From Opitutaceae bacterium (lineage in GTDB: Bacteria; Verrucomicrobiota; Verrucomicrobiia; Opitutales; Opitutaceae): a DNA stretch of 64,000 bases. The stretch spans positions 1,515,501 to 1,579,500 of the forward strand of contig JAWLBB010000001.1 of the NCBI GenBank assembly GCA_041395105.1. Direction: 5' to 3'. A program made the translations under genes and the position numbers. Positions 55,301 to 63,883 of the stretch are shown here, piece by piece (within the stretch, counting starts at the first letter, position 1; every line of letters starts with the position of its first letter). The notes below the pieces were generated by a model that did no database searches, was not told the DNA's origin, and worked only from the letters and a program-made list of their open reading frames with translations.

Positions 55301-56628
55301 TCGGCTATCATCCGGAGTCGGGCAAGGGTCTGTCGAACTTTGCCTTCGTGCTTTCCGATCTCGGAGAATTCTCCTTCGAGGTGGTGAACCCGGAGGACAT
55401 GAATGCGAATTACACGGTGACCGGAACGATCAGCGGTGGTGTGGCTACCGGTTCTGTATCGGGACTGGGTTTGAACTTCACCGCCAATCTGATCTCGGGT
55501 GGCGGCGAAGTGGTCTCCTACGATGGCTACTACCAGAATGCGCTGACCGCAACCACCTCCGGTCTGGTCTATCTGATCGTCGCGACGGACGGCCAGGCCT
55601 ACTTCTTTGCGCAGGATCGGGATTACGTCGAGGGCTACATCACCACGATCGACGCATTCGGCAACATTGCCCTGCAGACCTCGAAGGGATTCGACTATGC
55701 CCTTCAGGTGGATCCGACGACGGATATCGTGGCGGGAACCTACACGCCCCCGGGCGGTGAGACATCGAGCATCCTCGGCATCCGCGAAGGATCACCGGGC
55801 GACGAGCTTCTGGCGAATATCTCCACTCGTGGAAAGGTCCTGACCGGCGGCAAGATCATGATTGCGAGTTTCGTCATCACGGGCACCGGATCGAAGGATC
55901 TTCTCATCCGGGCCATCGGTCCGAAGCTCAATGACTTCGGATTGCAGGGCGTTCTCCAGGATCCGGTCATCAATCTGGTGAGGCTGGGTGAGCTGATCCC
56001 GATGCGAACCAACGATGACTGGGGTGATGACGGGCAGACGAATCGTATCATCGAGGACTCGATCCGTCTCGGGGCTTTCCCGCTCAATGTCGGCGGGCGA
56101 GACTCGGTCATGGCGGTTTCGCTGGAACCCGGTGCCTACACGGCAAAGATCCGGGGCAATGGGTCCTTGACCGGGGTGAGCCTGGTCGAGGTCTATGACG
56201 CCGACGATCCGACCGAACGGTTGCCAACCGCCGATGTGGTCAATATCGCCACCCGGGGCGAGGTGGGAACCGGTCCTGATGCGCTGATTGCGGGCTTCGT
56301 CGTCTCGGGCGACGTGCCGAAGCGTGTCCTCGTTCGGGGGATCGGACCTCAATTGACCGAGTTCGGGGTGGCGGGTGCGCTCGAAGATCCGCGGATTGAC
56401 CTGACCAATTCCGACAAGGAGTTGGTCGCGACAAATGACAACTGGGGTGACAATCCCGATGTGGCGGCGGTGAGTGCCGCGATGACTGAAGCGGGTGCTT
56501 TTGATCTGCTCGAAGGCAGCAAAGACGCCGCGCTTCTCATCTGGCTGCAACCCGGTGCCTACACGGCCAAGGTGACGGGGATCGATGGCGGCACGGGAGT
56601 GGCCCTGATCGAAGTATACGACAACTGA
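52321..56628 (+). CDS. Very large secreted repeat protein with Ig-like domain and two C-terminal modules
   Basis: A 1435-residue exported protein with signal peptide MLSSKSIRILTLSILALGAA. Three imperfect repeats of about 225 residues follow (about 52390-53105, 53106-53810, 53811-54510). Each shows a FPAGNY- or NGEH-type strand, a FP..P..NW..LQ hinge and a VTIPAGTL-SAGVEY-like strand. A cadherin/He_PIG-like Ig domain (EGQPFEVGIAGSDPEDGVGV) and a carbohydrate-binding-like region follow. Two copies of the recurring module close the protein (55810-56205 and 56236-56625). It ends LIEVYDN. The frame is open to 51823 but residues before 52321 look noncoding. Probable surface structural or adhesive role. 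Confidence 0.85.
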   Translation: MLSSKSIRILTLSILALGAAGAAQAAVTIAVVGKESYFNQLGPDPEDLTAEVLDPDYDNYPYAAYASVVVDNQSDISGAWVQPDGGAPIALEWSADENSYEAYQGVESKAALDSLFPAGNYLIWYTPAGGAGDISKTLSLTQTFPDTPFIENWFDLQHYPVGEDVTVRWNAMSGGAADDIITVGISSLLNGDTVFESPVHYFEPGGLDGTARSVTIPAGTLSAGVEYLMLLSFDKVETVDNGVTVPGVLFGSTHYVETNTVIRPVARHPSTVINWGMLSRWTTHQQVGPATVEPLEGDEAAYIYTAIWLENPADLTAATVNGFVLTQEEEGWTSFQAVGDDLDLQNWLSNGEHELNYSFAAGGSHSTNLNLTGGVLPPVQLANWSELQAADASTATPIRWMAPEGVKARDAYLVKVEDSGGNVLWESDLDFNSDAGLNGMDTLVDVPAGILEAGQVYSGSISRLQFTDIDRGSQADTVFVAFNAVETRFTINTGAVVVDPIELGAVVRELYYWQAGPGSPVLSTDNSDQFGTLAVLWGDSADLLSSASVTLPGGEERVMAYDVEEGEFSVKKTNDGFDAMLADFPAGNYVLKYQVSGGAQVEITLDFDQSFPSAPQFINWAEAQSVLASEPFTIKWLPIEGMTDADAIQLYVENENGPVLETPLILLDPDGMDGTATSYTIPAGTLQPGRAYDVSLDAIRLADRDQTTVPGTPFGAANVVSTTFNLITTSGNRPPVIATESLGSATEGQPFEVGIAGSDPEDGVGVTFSSNFLPAWLELTDQGNGSAILSGTPTGSNIGTFTVRVTVADSGGLVSSRDYELTVGPDLTDPEGRALDIGSISWQRDGTAPFVAQIAEVQNGESALISGAVGDGVASSLQASFTGPLKLSFFWKVSSEAGKDFFRVRVDGVAVAGISGEQNWREQSIDVPAGLHTVRWAYEKDGSGSGGADRGWLDHLVILPPEAGVFAGTYLGEIKSSTGTVSLFVRPNNTAVFLGYHPESGKGLSNFAFVLSDLGEFSFEVVNPEDMNANYTVTGTISGGVATGSVSGLGLNFTANLISGGGEVVSYDGYYQNALTATTSGLVYLIVATDGQAYFFAQDRDYVEGYITTIDAFGNIALQTSKGFDYALQVDPTTDIVAGTYTPPGGETSSILGIREGSPGDELLANISTRGKVLTGGKIMIASFVITGTGSKDLLIRAIGPKLNDFGLQGVLQDPVINLVRLGELIPMRTNDDWGDDGQTNRIIEDSIRLGAFPLNVGGRDSVMAVSLEPGAYTAKIRGNGSLTGVSLVEVYDADDPTERLPTADVVNIATRGEVGTGPDALIAGFVVSGDVPKRVLVRGIGPQLTEFGVAGALEDPRIDLTNSDKELVATNDNWGDNPDVAAVSAAMTEAGAFDLLEGSKDAALLIWLQPGAYTAKVTGIDGGTGVALIEVYDN

Positions 56629-56799
56629 GATCGACCTCTGGCGGCACAACGACTCGGCAAGTGCGGGACAGTTGCTGCGGTTGGTTCGGGTTCTTGACCG
56701 GCAACACGGTGATTGGGGTTTGACGGAGGATTGGACCGGAGAATTGACTGATGTCGAGCCCTCCGGTCATCTGGTGGGAATTCGACGCCCCCAGACCCC

Positions 56800-58395
56800 G
56801 TGTTTTCCCTGATTTCGTTCGTCTTCTTCACCGCCCTGGTCGGCCTGGTTTCCTGGCTGAAGACCCGGAAGGATGATCATGCCCACGGGGCGGGTTATTT
56901 CCTGGCCGGGAACAGTCTGACCGGTTGGGTGGTGGCGGGTTCGCTCATGTTGACCAACCTGTCGACCGAGCAGATCGTCGGATTGAACGGCGGCGCCTAT
57001 CTGAACGGGGCCATGGTCATGGCCTGGGAGGTGATCGCGGCGATCGCGCTCGTGGTGATGGCCTTGTATTTTCTTCCCCGATACTGGGCGGGTCGAATCA
57101 CGACGGTTCCCCAGTTCATCGAGAGGCGCTTCGGCCGGGGGATGCGACAGATCCTCAGTGTTCTCTTCCTCTTCTTCATCACCATCCAGTTCCTGCCCTT
57201 TGTCCTTTACTCCGGGGCCCTGGTCATCAACAGCCTCTTCGATGTTCCGGGTTGGCTCGGCCTGTCCGAGGAAACGTCCGTCTGGGTGACCGTCTGGGCG
57301 GTGGGCACGATCGGGAGCATCTACGCTGTTTTCGGCGGATTGAGGGCCGTTGCCATTTCCGACACGGTCAACGGCATCGGCCTGCTCATAGGTGGCTTTC
57401 TGGTTCCGGTCCTGGGTTTGGCGGCCCTGGGTGGGGGCAATCCCGTGGACGGGTGGGCACGGATTCTTGAGAATCAATCAGGCATGCTGGACCCGATCGG
57501 AGCCGCCGGTTCGAACATCCCGGTCGCTACGCTGTTCACCGGAATGATCCTGACCAACGTCTATTACTGGTGTACCAACCAGCAGATTGTCCAACGGACC
57601 TTTGGCGCGAAATCCCTGGCCGAGGGCCAGAAGGGCGTATTGATCGCGGCGGTACTGAAACTGCTCGGACCGCTCTACCTCGTGCTTCCCGGAATCATCG
57701 CCCTGGAAATGTTCGGGAGTGATCTGGCCCTGCCGGATACGGCCTACCCGCTCCTGGTCGAAGCCGTCCTTCCGGCCTACCTGGCTGGATTCTTCGGGGC
57801 AGTTCTCTTCGGGGCCATCCTCAGTTCCTTCAACAGTGCCCTTCACAGTGCCTCGACCCTCTTTGGACTCGATGTCTACAAGACGGTATTTCGCCCGCAG
57901 GCTTCCGATGAGGAAACGGTCAGGGCCGGAAAGGTGTTCGGTGGTGTCCTCGCGGTGGTGGCCATGTCTCTGGCTCCCCTGATCGTGCATGCGCCCGAGG
58001 GGCTATTCACCCTGATGAAGAAAGTCGGTGCGGTCATCAATATCCCGATTCTGGCGGTTGTCGTCATGGGTGTGGGCACCCGTCGCACCCACGCCAGGGC
58101 GGCGCGGATCGGGCTCTTCTCCGGCATGCTCTTCTACGTGGTCTTCAGCTGGGTCCTGGGCAATCGGATCGGTGGGTTTGAGATCCACTGGCTGCATTCG
58201 GTGGGGTTGAATTTCGTCTTCATGTGCGGGCTGATGGCCCTCCTGAGCCGGCTCATACCGGCCGGGGAAACAAGCGATGAAGGGGTTCTTCGTCCGGCTG
58301 TATCAGGATGGTGGCGGCTGGCAAAGCCGATGTCGGCTGCCCTGATTGTGCTGGTCTTCGCGCTTTATGTCCTGCTGCACCAGTTGGGGAATTGA
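56800..58395 (+). CDS. Sodium:solute symporter (SSS family)
   Basis: A 531-residue inner-membrane Na+-coupled transporter with about 13-14 membrane helices. Family features include GYFLAGNSLTGWVVAGSLML, TNLSTEQIVGLNGGAY, RITTVPQFIERRFG, GSIYAVFGGLRAVAISDTVNG, the Asn/Gln-rich YYWCTNQQIVQRTFGAKS and GAILSSFNSALHSASTLFGLDVYKT. The last two place it in the sugar-transporting SglT-like branch, so a sugar or inositol substrate is plausible. The start is a GTG at 56800. It is flanked by genes for module-bearing surface proteins and may import products of their substrates. Confidence 0.92.
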   Translation: MFSLISFVFFTALVGLVSWLKTRKDDHAHGAGYFLAGNSLTGWVVAGSLMLTNLSTEQIVGLNGGAYLNGAMVMAWEVIAAIALVVMALYFLPRYWAGRITTVPQFIERRFGRGMRQILSVLFLFFITIQFLPFVLYSGALVINSLFDVPGWLGLSEETSVWVTVWAVGTIGSIYAVFGGLRAVAISDTVNGIGLLIGGFLVPVLGLAALGGGNPVDGWARILENQSGMLDPIGAAGSNIPVATLFTGMILTNVYYWCTNQQIVQRTFGAKSLAEGQKGVLIAAVLKLLGPLYLVLPGIIALEMFGSDLALPDTAYPLLVEAVLPAYLAGFFGAVLFGAILSSFNSALHSASTLFGLDVYKTVFRPQASDEETVRAGKVFGGVLAVVAMSLAPLIVHAPEGLFTLMKKVGAVINIPILAVVVMGVGTRRTHARAARIGLFSGMLFYVVFSWVLGNRIGGFEIHWLHSVGLNFVFMCGLMALLSRLIPAGETSDEGVLRPAVSGWWRLAKPMSAALIVLVFALYVLLHQLGN

Positions 58396-58561
58396 TGACC
58401 GCCGCTTCGAAGGCGTTCGATGCCGAAAGGGTGCCGGGAACCGGATGCCGCCTCGGGGGTCGATGTAACCGTCCCGGCCGCCGTTCGTCTTCGAAATTGA
58501 CCATTGGTCGTATTTTTCTCGTCCCGGATCCCCTGAACCTGTTATCGGCTCTTCTCTCTTC

Positions 58562-60565
58562 ATGCGATTACTCTCCATTTTCACCCTCGCCCTTTGGGGC
58601 GGTATTTCCCTGGGCGCCGCGACGCTCAAGCCGGTGGTCACGATGGAACCGGCTGATCTTGATACGGTTCCGGATGCTCCGGACACGGTCATTGATCTGA
58701 GGACCATCTTCACCATCGACGGGGTCGACGGACCGATTGTCCGGTATGATACGGTCGTCGGTCAGATCAACGTTGAGCTCTTTGACGTCGATGCGCCGCT
58801 TTCAGTGGCGAATTTCTTCAAATATGTGGACCAGAGAAGTTACGACAATTCAATCATCCACCGCCTGGAGCCGGACTTTGTCGTGCAGGGTGGCGGGTAC
58901 AAGGTTCCCAGTCCGATCACCAGCCTTCCCGCCCCGATCACGGCCTTTGATCCGATTGTGAATGAGGCGGGCTTGCCGAATCTCCGGGGCACTCTGGCGA
59001 TGGCCCGGACCTCGGAGCTGAACAGCGCGACCAGCGAGTGGTATTTCAATCTCAAGGACAACCCCAACCTCGACAATCCTCTCAGCCCCTACGCCGTCTT
59101 TGGCCGGGTTATCGGTAGCAGTATCCTCGTGGTCGACGCCATCGGCAGCATTCAGCCCTATACTTTCGGATTCGAACCTTTCCTTTCGATTCCACTGATC
59201 GATCCGGGATCAACCCCGGAAGAAGACGATTTCGTGATTGTGAGATCGATCCGGAGAATCCCGCTTTACCCGACCGAAAACGAGCCGCTTTCGGCGCTGA
59301 CCTTCACGGCGGACAGCAGCAACCCCAGCCTTGTCTCGGCATCAATTGAAAAGGCCAACCTCCGGCTTGCATTCGGCGAGTCAGGGACCGGGGAAGCCAC
59401 CATTACGTTGAGGGGTCTCGATGGCGACGGAAACCGGGCGACAACCTCCTTTCTGGTGACCGTTCGGTCCCTTGTGCCCTCCATCACGGGCCAACCGCTG
59501 GGCCGCGCGGTGGGTATCGGAGGGGCCACGGCTTTCACGGTCGAGGCCGAAAGTGATGCGGCGCTGTCCTACCAGTGGAGGAAGAACGGTCAGAACATCT
59601 CGGGAGCCACGGGCAGCACCCTGAACCTCGTCAACGTGAAGGTTTCGGATGCGGGGGTCTATGAGGTGCTGGTTTCCAATGAACGTGGATCGGTCACGAG
59701 CAGCCAAGCCTTTCTCACGGTCACTGCGGACTTTGGTTACCTGACCAATCTCTCGACGCGCTCGGTCACCTCGGTGGAAGCGGGAGGAACCCGGACCACC
59801 CCTGGATTCGTCACCGAGGGAAGCGGGTCGATCCAGATCCTGGCCCGGGCGGTGGGTCCGGGATTGGCGGGTTTTGGCGTGGAGAATTTCGTGCCGGATC
59901 CGAAGATCCGCCTGAGCCCGCTCAATGATCGTCTGAACATCTTGGCCGAGAACAGCGATTGGGAACTGAATCCTGACCAGGAGGGCCTGAGCGCGGCGAG
60001 CACCGCCGCGGGTGCCTTTGCCCTCGAGACCGGCAGCAAGGACGGAGCGGTGGTCGCCGCGCTGGCGAGCAATGCTTATACGGCGAATATCCTGAGTGAG
60101 GATGGCACAGTCGGGGTGGTTCTCGGGGAGATCTACCTGGTGAATGATCCTGTGCCGGGAGGTTCCACGCTGGTCAATCTGTCAAACCGGGGGCAGGTCG
60201 GCTTGGGTGCGGAGGCCATGATAGGAGGGTTTGTGGTCGACGGTGAAGGACCGGTCAATCTGCTGATCCGGGGCATTGGTCCGTCCCTGACGGGATTTGG
60301 CGTCACCGGCGTGCTGGCGGATCCGGTGATCAAAGTCCGGGACAGAGACGGCCAACTCATCGGTTCCAACGATGACTGGGGAGATGCCGGTCTCGGGACC
60401 GCTTTGGCGGCCGTTTCGGACTCGGTTGGTGCCTTTCCGCTGGACGAAGGCAGTGCGGATGCGGCCATCCTGCTCGTACTCGATCCTGGGAATTACACGG
60501 TGGTTCTTTCGGGCGCGGACGACGGGACCGGGACCGGGCTGGTTGAGATATACCTTGTGCCCTAG
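58562..60565 (+). CDS. Secreted cyclophilin-type peptidyl-prolyl isomerase fused to Ig-like domain and C-terminal modules
   Basis: A 667-residue exported protein with signal peptide MRLLSIFTLALWGGISLGAA. A cyclophilin domain (about 50-240) shows VGQINVELFDVDAPLSVANF, SIIHRLEPDFVVQGGG, LPNLRGTLAMARTSELNSAT, SEWYFNLKDN and AVFGRVIGSS, which cover the known active-site segments. The Arg of the HRxxxxF motif is present. An Ig-like domain (SYQWRKNGQNISGATGSTLN; VYEVLVSNERGSVTSSQAFL) and two recurring modules (about 59740-60150, 60169-60562) follow. It ends VEIYLVP. Surface-displayed isomerases may help fold secreted proteins. The ATG at 58562 is clear. Confidence 0.88.
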   Translation: MRLLSIFTLALWGGISLGAATLKPVVTMEPADLDTVPDAPDTVIDLRTIFTIDGVDGPIVRYDTVVGQINVELFDVDAPLSVANFFKYVDQRSYDNSIIHRLEPDFVVQGGGYKVPSPITSLPAPITAFDPIVNEAGLPNLRGTLAMARTSELNSATSEWYFNLKDNPNLDNPLSPYAVFGRVIGSSILVVDAIGSIQPYTFGFEPFLSIPLIDPGSTPEEDDFVIVRSIRRIPLYPTENEPLSALTFTADSSNPSLVSASIEKANLRLAFGESGTGEATITLRGLDGDGNRATTSFLVTVRSLVPSITGQPLGRAVGIGGATAFTVEAESDAALSYQWRKNGQNISGATGSTLNLVNVKVSDAGVYEVLVSNERGSVTSSQAFLTVTADFGYLTNLSTRSVTSVEAGGTRTTPGFVTEGSGSIQILARAVGPGLAGFGVENFVPDPKIRLSPLNDRLNILAENSDWELNPDQEGLSAASTAAGAFALETGSKDGAVVAALASNAYTANILSEDGTVGVVLGEIYLVNDPVPGGSTLVNLSNRGQVGLGAEAMIGGFVVDGEGPVNLLIRGIGPSLTGFGVTGVLADPVIKVRDRDGQLIGSNDDWGDAGLGTALAAVSDSVGAFPLDEGSADAAILLVLDPGNYTVVLSGADDGTGTGLVEIYLVP

Positions 60566-60711
60566 GCCGGTGGAGTGAGGCGGACGAACCGGGCCGGTGC
60601 GGCAGCCCTGTTTGCAGCCGATGGGCAGGCCCGCCTTCCCATCGGTGGGGTCCTCCGAGGCCAGGCGTCGTGATCCGTCCGCCAATCGGGCAGGTCTGCG
60701 TCCGTCCGGTC

Positions 60712-61629
60712 CTACTTCTTGCCCCTGGTCATCTTGACCCGGAACTGAGACGGGGACTGGCCGGTGATTTTCTTGAAGACCCGGTTGAACTGGGAAAGGG
60801 ACTGGAATCCGACCTCGAAGGCGACCTCACTGATACGGATATGGGGGTTGAGCAGAAGGCTCTTGGCCTTTTCGACCCGAATCCGGCTCAGGTATTCGGT
60901 GAAGGTCAGGCCGGTGGCCCGCTTGAACATCTTGCAGAAGTAGAAGGTGCTCGTGTTGACCGCCTTGGCGACCGATTCGAGCGAAAGGTCCTCCGCCTGG
61001 TTGCGATCGATGAAATCGCGGGCCCGCGCGATGAGCGGGGACTCGGTATTGTCCTCTTCGACCAGGATCTGGTTGCTGACCATGCTGAGATGGTCGGCGA
61101 AGACCTTGAGCAGGCGCACCATCGACTCATACTGCTCCGATCCGAGAATCTTGCTGGAGAAATAGGCTTCCTCGAGCTGCTTGAGATCCACCTTGACCCC
61201 CCAGTCGATCAGTTTGCGCGTCGCGTTGTCGAAGGATTCGGCGGTTGGCTCCCGGGTGAAGACCTGTCCGGTCCGGAGGAACCCGAGCAGTTGATCGCCA
61301 AGGCGGATCGGGACCACCGTGTCGCAGAGACCGGCAAAGCAGTTCAGGGTGATCGGCTCCCCGTTGTGCTCGCGGTTGGTCAGGGACTCCTGCATCTCAA
61401 GGCAGGCCGCGCAGGTCTTGCTCCGTCCGGCCATCAGGGCACAGAAGGGATTCTCATTCTTGTCGCCGTGAAGAGGCAATCCCCAGGACTGGCTCGGGGT
61501 GATTGCCAGGGGAAGACCGGTTGCGCCGCGATAGGCCTTCTGGTAATCGCGGAAAATCCGGGATCGAGAGAGTTTCTCGACCAAAATCTTATTAGCATTC
61601 TGCAAGATTTGCAGAACGTAGCAGTCCAC
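60712..61629 (-). CDS. AraC-family regulator with PocR sensory domain
   Basis: A 305-residue transcription regulator. The N-terminal PocR domain (about 15-180) has its Cys-rich signature: NPFCALMAGRSKTCAACLEM, then ITLNCFAGLCDTVVPIRLGD. The C-terminal AraC HTH pair (about 200-302) contains LSLESVAKAVNTSTFYFCKMFK, TGLTFTEYLSRIRVEKAKSL and ISEVAFEVGFQSLSQFNRVFKK. PocR domains sense small molecules such as hydrocarbon derivatives; the effector here is unknown. The start is a GTG at 61629. The companion gene upstream ends 29 bp before it, so both probably share a transcript. Confidence 0.9.
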   Translation of the reverse strand: MDCYVLQILQNANKILVEKLSRSRIFRDYQKAYRGATGLPLAITPSQSWGLPLHGDKNENPFCALMAGRSKTCAACLEMQESLTNREHNGEPITLNCFAGLCDTVVPIRLGDQLLGFLRTGQVFTREPTAESFDNATRKLIDWGVKVDLKQLEEAYFSSKILGSEQYESMVRLLKVFADHLSMVSNQILVEEDNTESPLIARARDFIDRNQAEDLSLESVAKAVNTSTFYFCKMFKRATGLTFTEYLSRIRVEKAKSLLLNPHIRISEVAFEVGFQSLSQFNRVFKKITGQSPSQFRVKMTRGKK

Positions 61630-61658
61630 AGTCTGACCGCAAGATTGATTCTAGCTCT

Positions 61659-62093
61659 TCAGTAGCTGTGCTGATACCGACGGGAGTAAGATATCATCTC
61701 CCTGTGAATGAGAGCCTTAATCGCGATCTCGACCGCCGCGCAGAGTCGATCCCGCTCCTCTTTCGGAAACCATTTGCAGAAAGACGGATCGCTGGAGATG
61801 AAATCGACGAGGACCTCCCGACCGGAAAGGAAGAGTTCCATGTACTGGTCGGCGTTCGGGGGATTCTCCTTGTCGAGCTGATCGACGAATGTGGGACGGG
61901 CATAGGGATCCGGCTCAAGCTCGTCGTGCTTGAGCAGGAATATCACCTCGTCGAGGCACCGGAAAATCAATCGGAAAGGGAACTCGCCGTGGTTAGGGAG
62001 CTGAAACCCGATATGATCCTTCAGGGCGCGTTTCCACTGGGTGACAAGGCGGAATTTCCTTTTTTGAAGGAAGCGGAGCATCTGCCTTCTCAT
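61659..62093 (-). CDS. Hypothetical protein encoded with the PocR-AraC regulator
   Basis: A 144-residue, cytosolic, helical protein: LRFLQKRKFRLVTQWKRALKD, FRLIFRCLDEVIFLLKHDEL, QYMELFLSGREVLVDFISSD, RDRLCAAVEIAIKALIHREM. The layout, with a basic helix first and a globin-like helical bundle after, resembles N-terminal sensor domains of RsbR-type proteins, but I cannot name the family. ATG codons at 62093 and 62081 are possible. It lies directly upstream of the AraC-type gene on the same strand, so it may modulate that regulator. Confidence 0.65.
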   Translation of the reverse strand: MRRQMLRFLQKRKFRLVTQWKRALKDHIGFQLPNHGEFPFRLIFRCLDEVIFLLKHDELEPDPYARPTFVDQLDKENPPNADQYMELFLSGREVLVDFISSDPSFCKWFPKEERDRLCAAVEIAIKALIHREMISYSRRYQHSY

Positions 62094-62304
62094 GCGGACC
62101 CATGATGCCCGAAGATGCCCGAATCATCTATGCGGGATTTGTTCATCTTTGCGCACCTGTTGAATGCGCCGTCCCCTTGTCAGGGAACTGAAAACGTCCA
62201 TTTGTGACGATCGTCGGGGATCTCAGGCGGCTATTTCCAGTTCAGTCTTCCGTAAGGGCAGTTGTGCTCTTGGCTCCGCTGCCTTGAGGTGCTAGGGAGA
62301 AGAA

Positions 62305-63789
62305 ATGGATGTTCGATGGGCCTTTGTCCTTCCGTTCGTGCTGCCGATGTCCGATTTCGCCCAAACCGATCCGTTGCCACGCAGTTCTCCCGAAGCCCAG
62401 GGGATCTCCCCGGCCGCGATTCTGTCCTTCATCGATCGGGCCGAAGCGGATGTCGATGCGATCCATGGCTTCATGTTGCTGCGGCACGGACATGTGGTGG
62501 CGGAAGGGTGGTGGGCCCCCTACGGACCCGAGCGGGTGCATGAGCTGCATTCCCTGAGCAAGAGTTTCACCTCGACCGCGATCGGGTTCGCCGTGGACGA
62601 GGGTCTGGTCGATCTCGACCGGACCGTGGTCAGCTTCTTCCCGGACAAGGCGCCGGAAGACGCGGGCGAGCATCTCCTGTCTCTCCGGGTGCGGCAGCTG
62701 CTCAACATGACGACGGGACAGGAGGAGAGCGTCGATTTCAACGGCGGTGAGGATTGGATCGCGGCGTTTCTGGCGTCTGATTTTCCTCACAAACCGGGAA
62801 CGCATTGGGTCTACAACTCCAGCGCGTCCTTCATGCTCTCAGCCATTGTCCAGCAGGTCACGGGGCAGACCGTATTCGACTACCTGACACCGAGATTGTT
62901 CGAACCGCTGGGGATCGAAGGTGCCCGCTGGGAGGAGAATCCCCAAGGCATCAACGCGGGTGGCTGGGGTCTCTTTGCCCGGACCCGCGATATTGCCGCT
63001 CTGGGGCAGTTCTACCTGCAGAGGGGCGCCTGGCAGGGACGACAACTCCTGTCGCGGACCTGGGTCGAGGAAGCGACCCGGAAGCAGGCCTCCAACGGAT
63101 GTGAGCCGGAAAGCGATTGGGATCAGGGTTACGGCTACCAGTTCTGGATGTGCCGGCATGGGTTGTACCGGGGAGACGGGGCATTCGGCCAGTTCTGCAT
63201 CGTCTTTCCCGAGCAGGATGCCGTTCTGGCCATCACCAGCGGAACAGGGGACATGGCCGCAGTCATGAACACGGCCTGGGACACCCTCCTGCCGGCCATG
63301 GAAGCTGATGTCCCTCTGGCGGAGGACCGCGCGTTGAATGAGGCACTGAAATCCAGGCTTGCCGGCCTGACACTGCCGGTGCAGTCCGGTGCGGCCACGT
63401 CTCCCCTGATGGAGCAGGTTGGCGGCAGGATTTACCGGATCGCAGACAACCCGATGGGTATCACCGGGGCGAGCCTGGTCGACGAGGGTGAGAGTCAGGT
63501 GCTTGTCCTGGAGACCTCCTCGGGCCGGCACCGTTTTCCGGCCGGCCATGGATCCTGGCTCGAATCGATTTCGACCTTTTCACCACGTGGCCCCGCGCAG
63601 GCCGCGGCAAGTTATGGTTGGCTCGATGAGCAGACCTGGGTGATCACGGGTTACCTGGTTGAAACCGCCTATCGCAATACCGCGGTCCTCCGGTTCGACG
63701 GAGATGCGATCGAGATCGCGATGGAGCAGAATGTCGGCTTCGGGGACGAAGGCTTTCCCCTGCTGACCGGGAGAATGGCGGCCGAGTGA
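62305..63789 (+). CDS. Serine hydrolase, beta-lactamase/class C esterase family
   Basis: A 494-residue protein of the penicillin-binding-like serine hydrolase fold. The nucleophile motif is S83-L-S-K86 in HELHSLSKSFTSTAIGFAVD, the tyrosine motif is VYNSSASFML, and IEGARWEENPQGINAGGWGLF carries the glycine-rich segment before RDIAALGQFYL. A GDGAFGQFCIVF segment stands where HTG is usual. The N-terminus (WAFVLPFVLP) is weakly hydrophobic and may be a signal. ATG codons at 62305 and 62347 are possible. The C-terminal 120 residues are an extra beta-rich domain. It is probably an esterase or peptidase; the substrate is unknown. Confidence 0.88.
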   Translation: MDVRWAFVLPFVLPMSDFAQTDPLPRSSPEAQGISPAAILSFIDRAEADVDAIHGFMLLRHGHVVAEGWWAPYGPERVHELHSLSKSFTSTAIGFAVDEGLVDLDRTVVSFFPDKAPEDAGEHLLSLRVRQLLNMTTGQEESVDFNGGEDWIAAFLASDFPHKPGTHWVYNSSASFMLSAIVQQVTGQTVFDYLTPRLFEPLGIEGARWEENPQGINAGGWGLFARTRDIAALGQFYLQRGAWQGRQLLSRTWVEEATRKQASNGCEPESDWDQGYGYQFWMCRHGLYRGDGAFGQFCIVFPEQDAVLAITSGTGDMAAVMNTAWDTLLPAMEADVPLAEDRALNEALKSRLAGLTLPVQSGAATSPLMEQVGGRIYRIADNPMGITGASLVDEGESQVLVLETSSGRHRFPAGHGSWLESISTFSPRGPAQAAASYGWLDEQTWVITGYLVETAYRNTAVLRFDGDAIEIAMEQNVGFGDEGFPLLTGRMAAE

Positions 63790-63883
63790 GGGGAATCCGT
63801 CCACGCTGTTTCCCGATTGTGATTCGTTTTTTTCCACTTACGCCAAGACGCCATCCGGACTGAGAGGTAGACTGGTGTCCACC

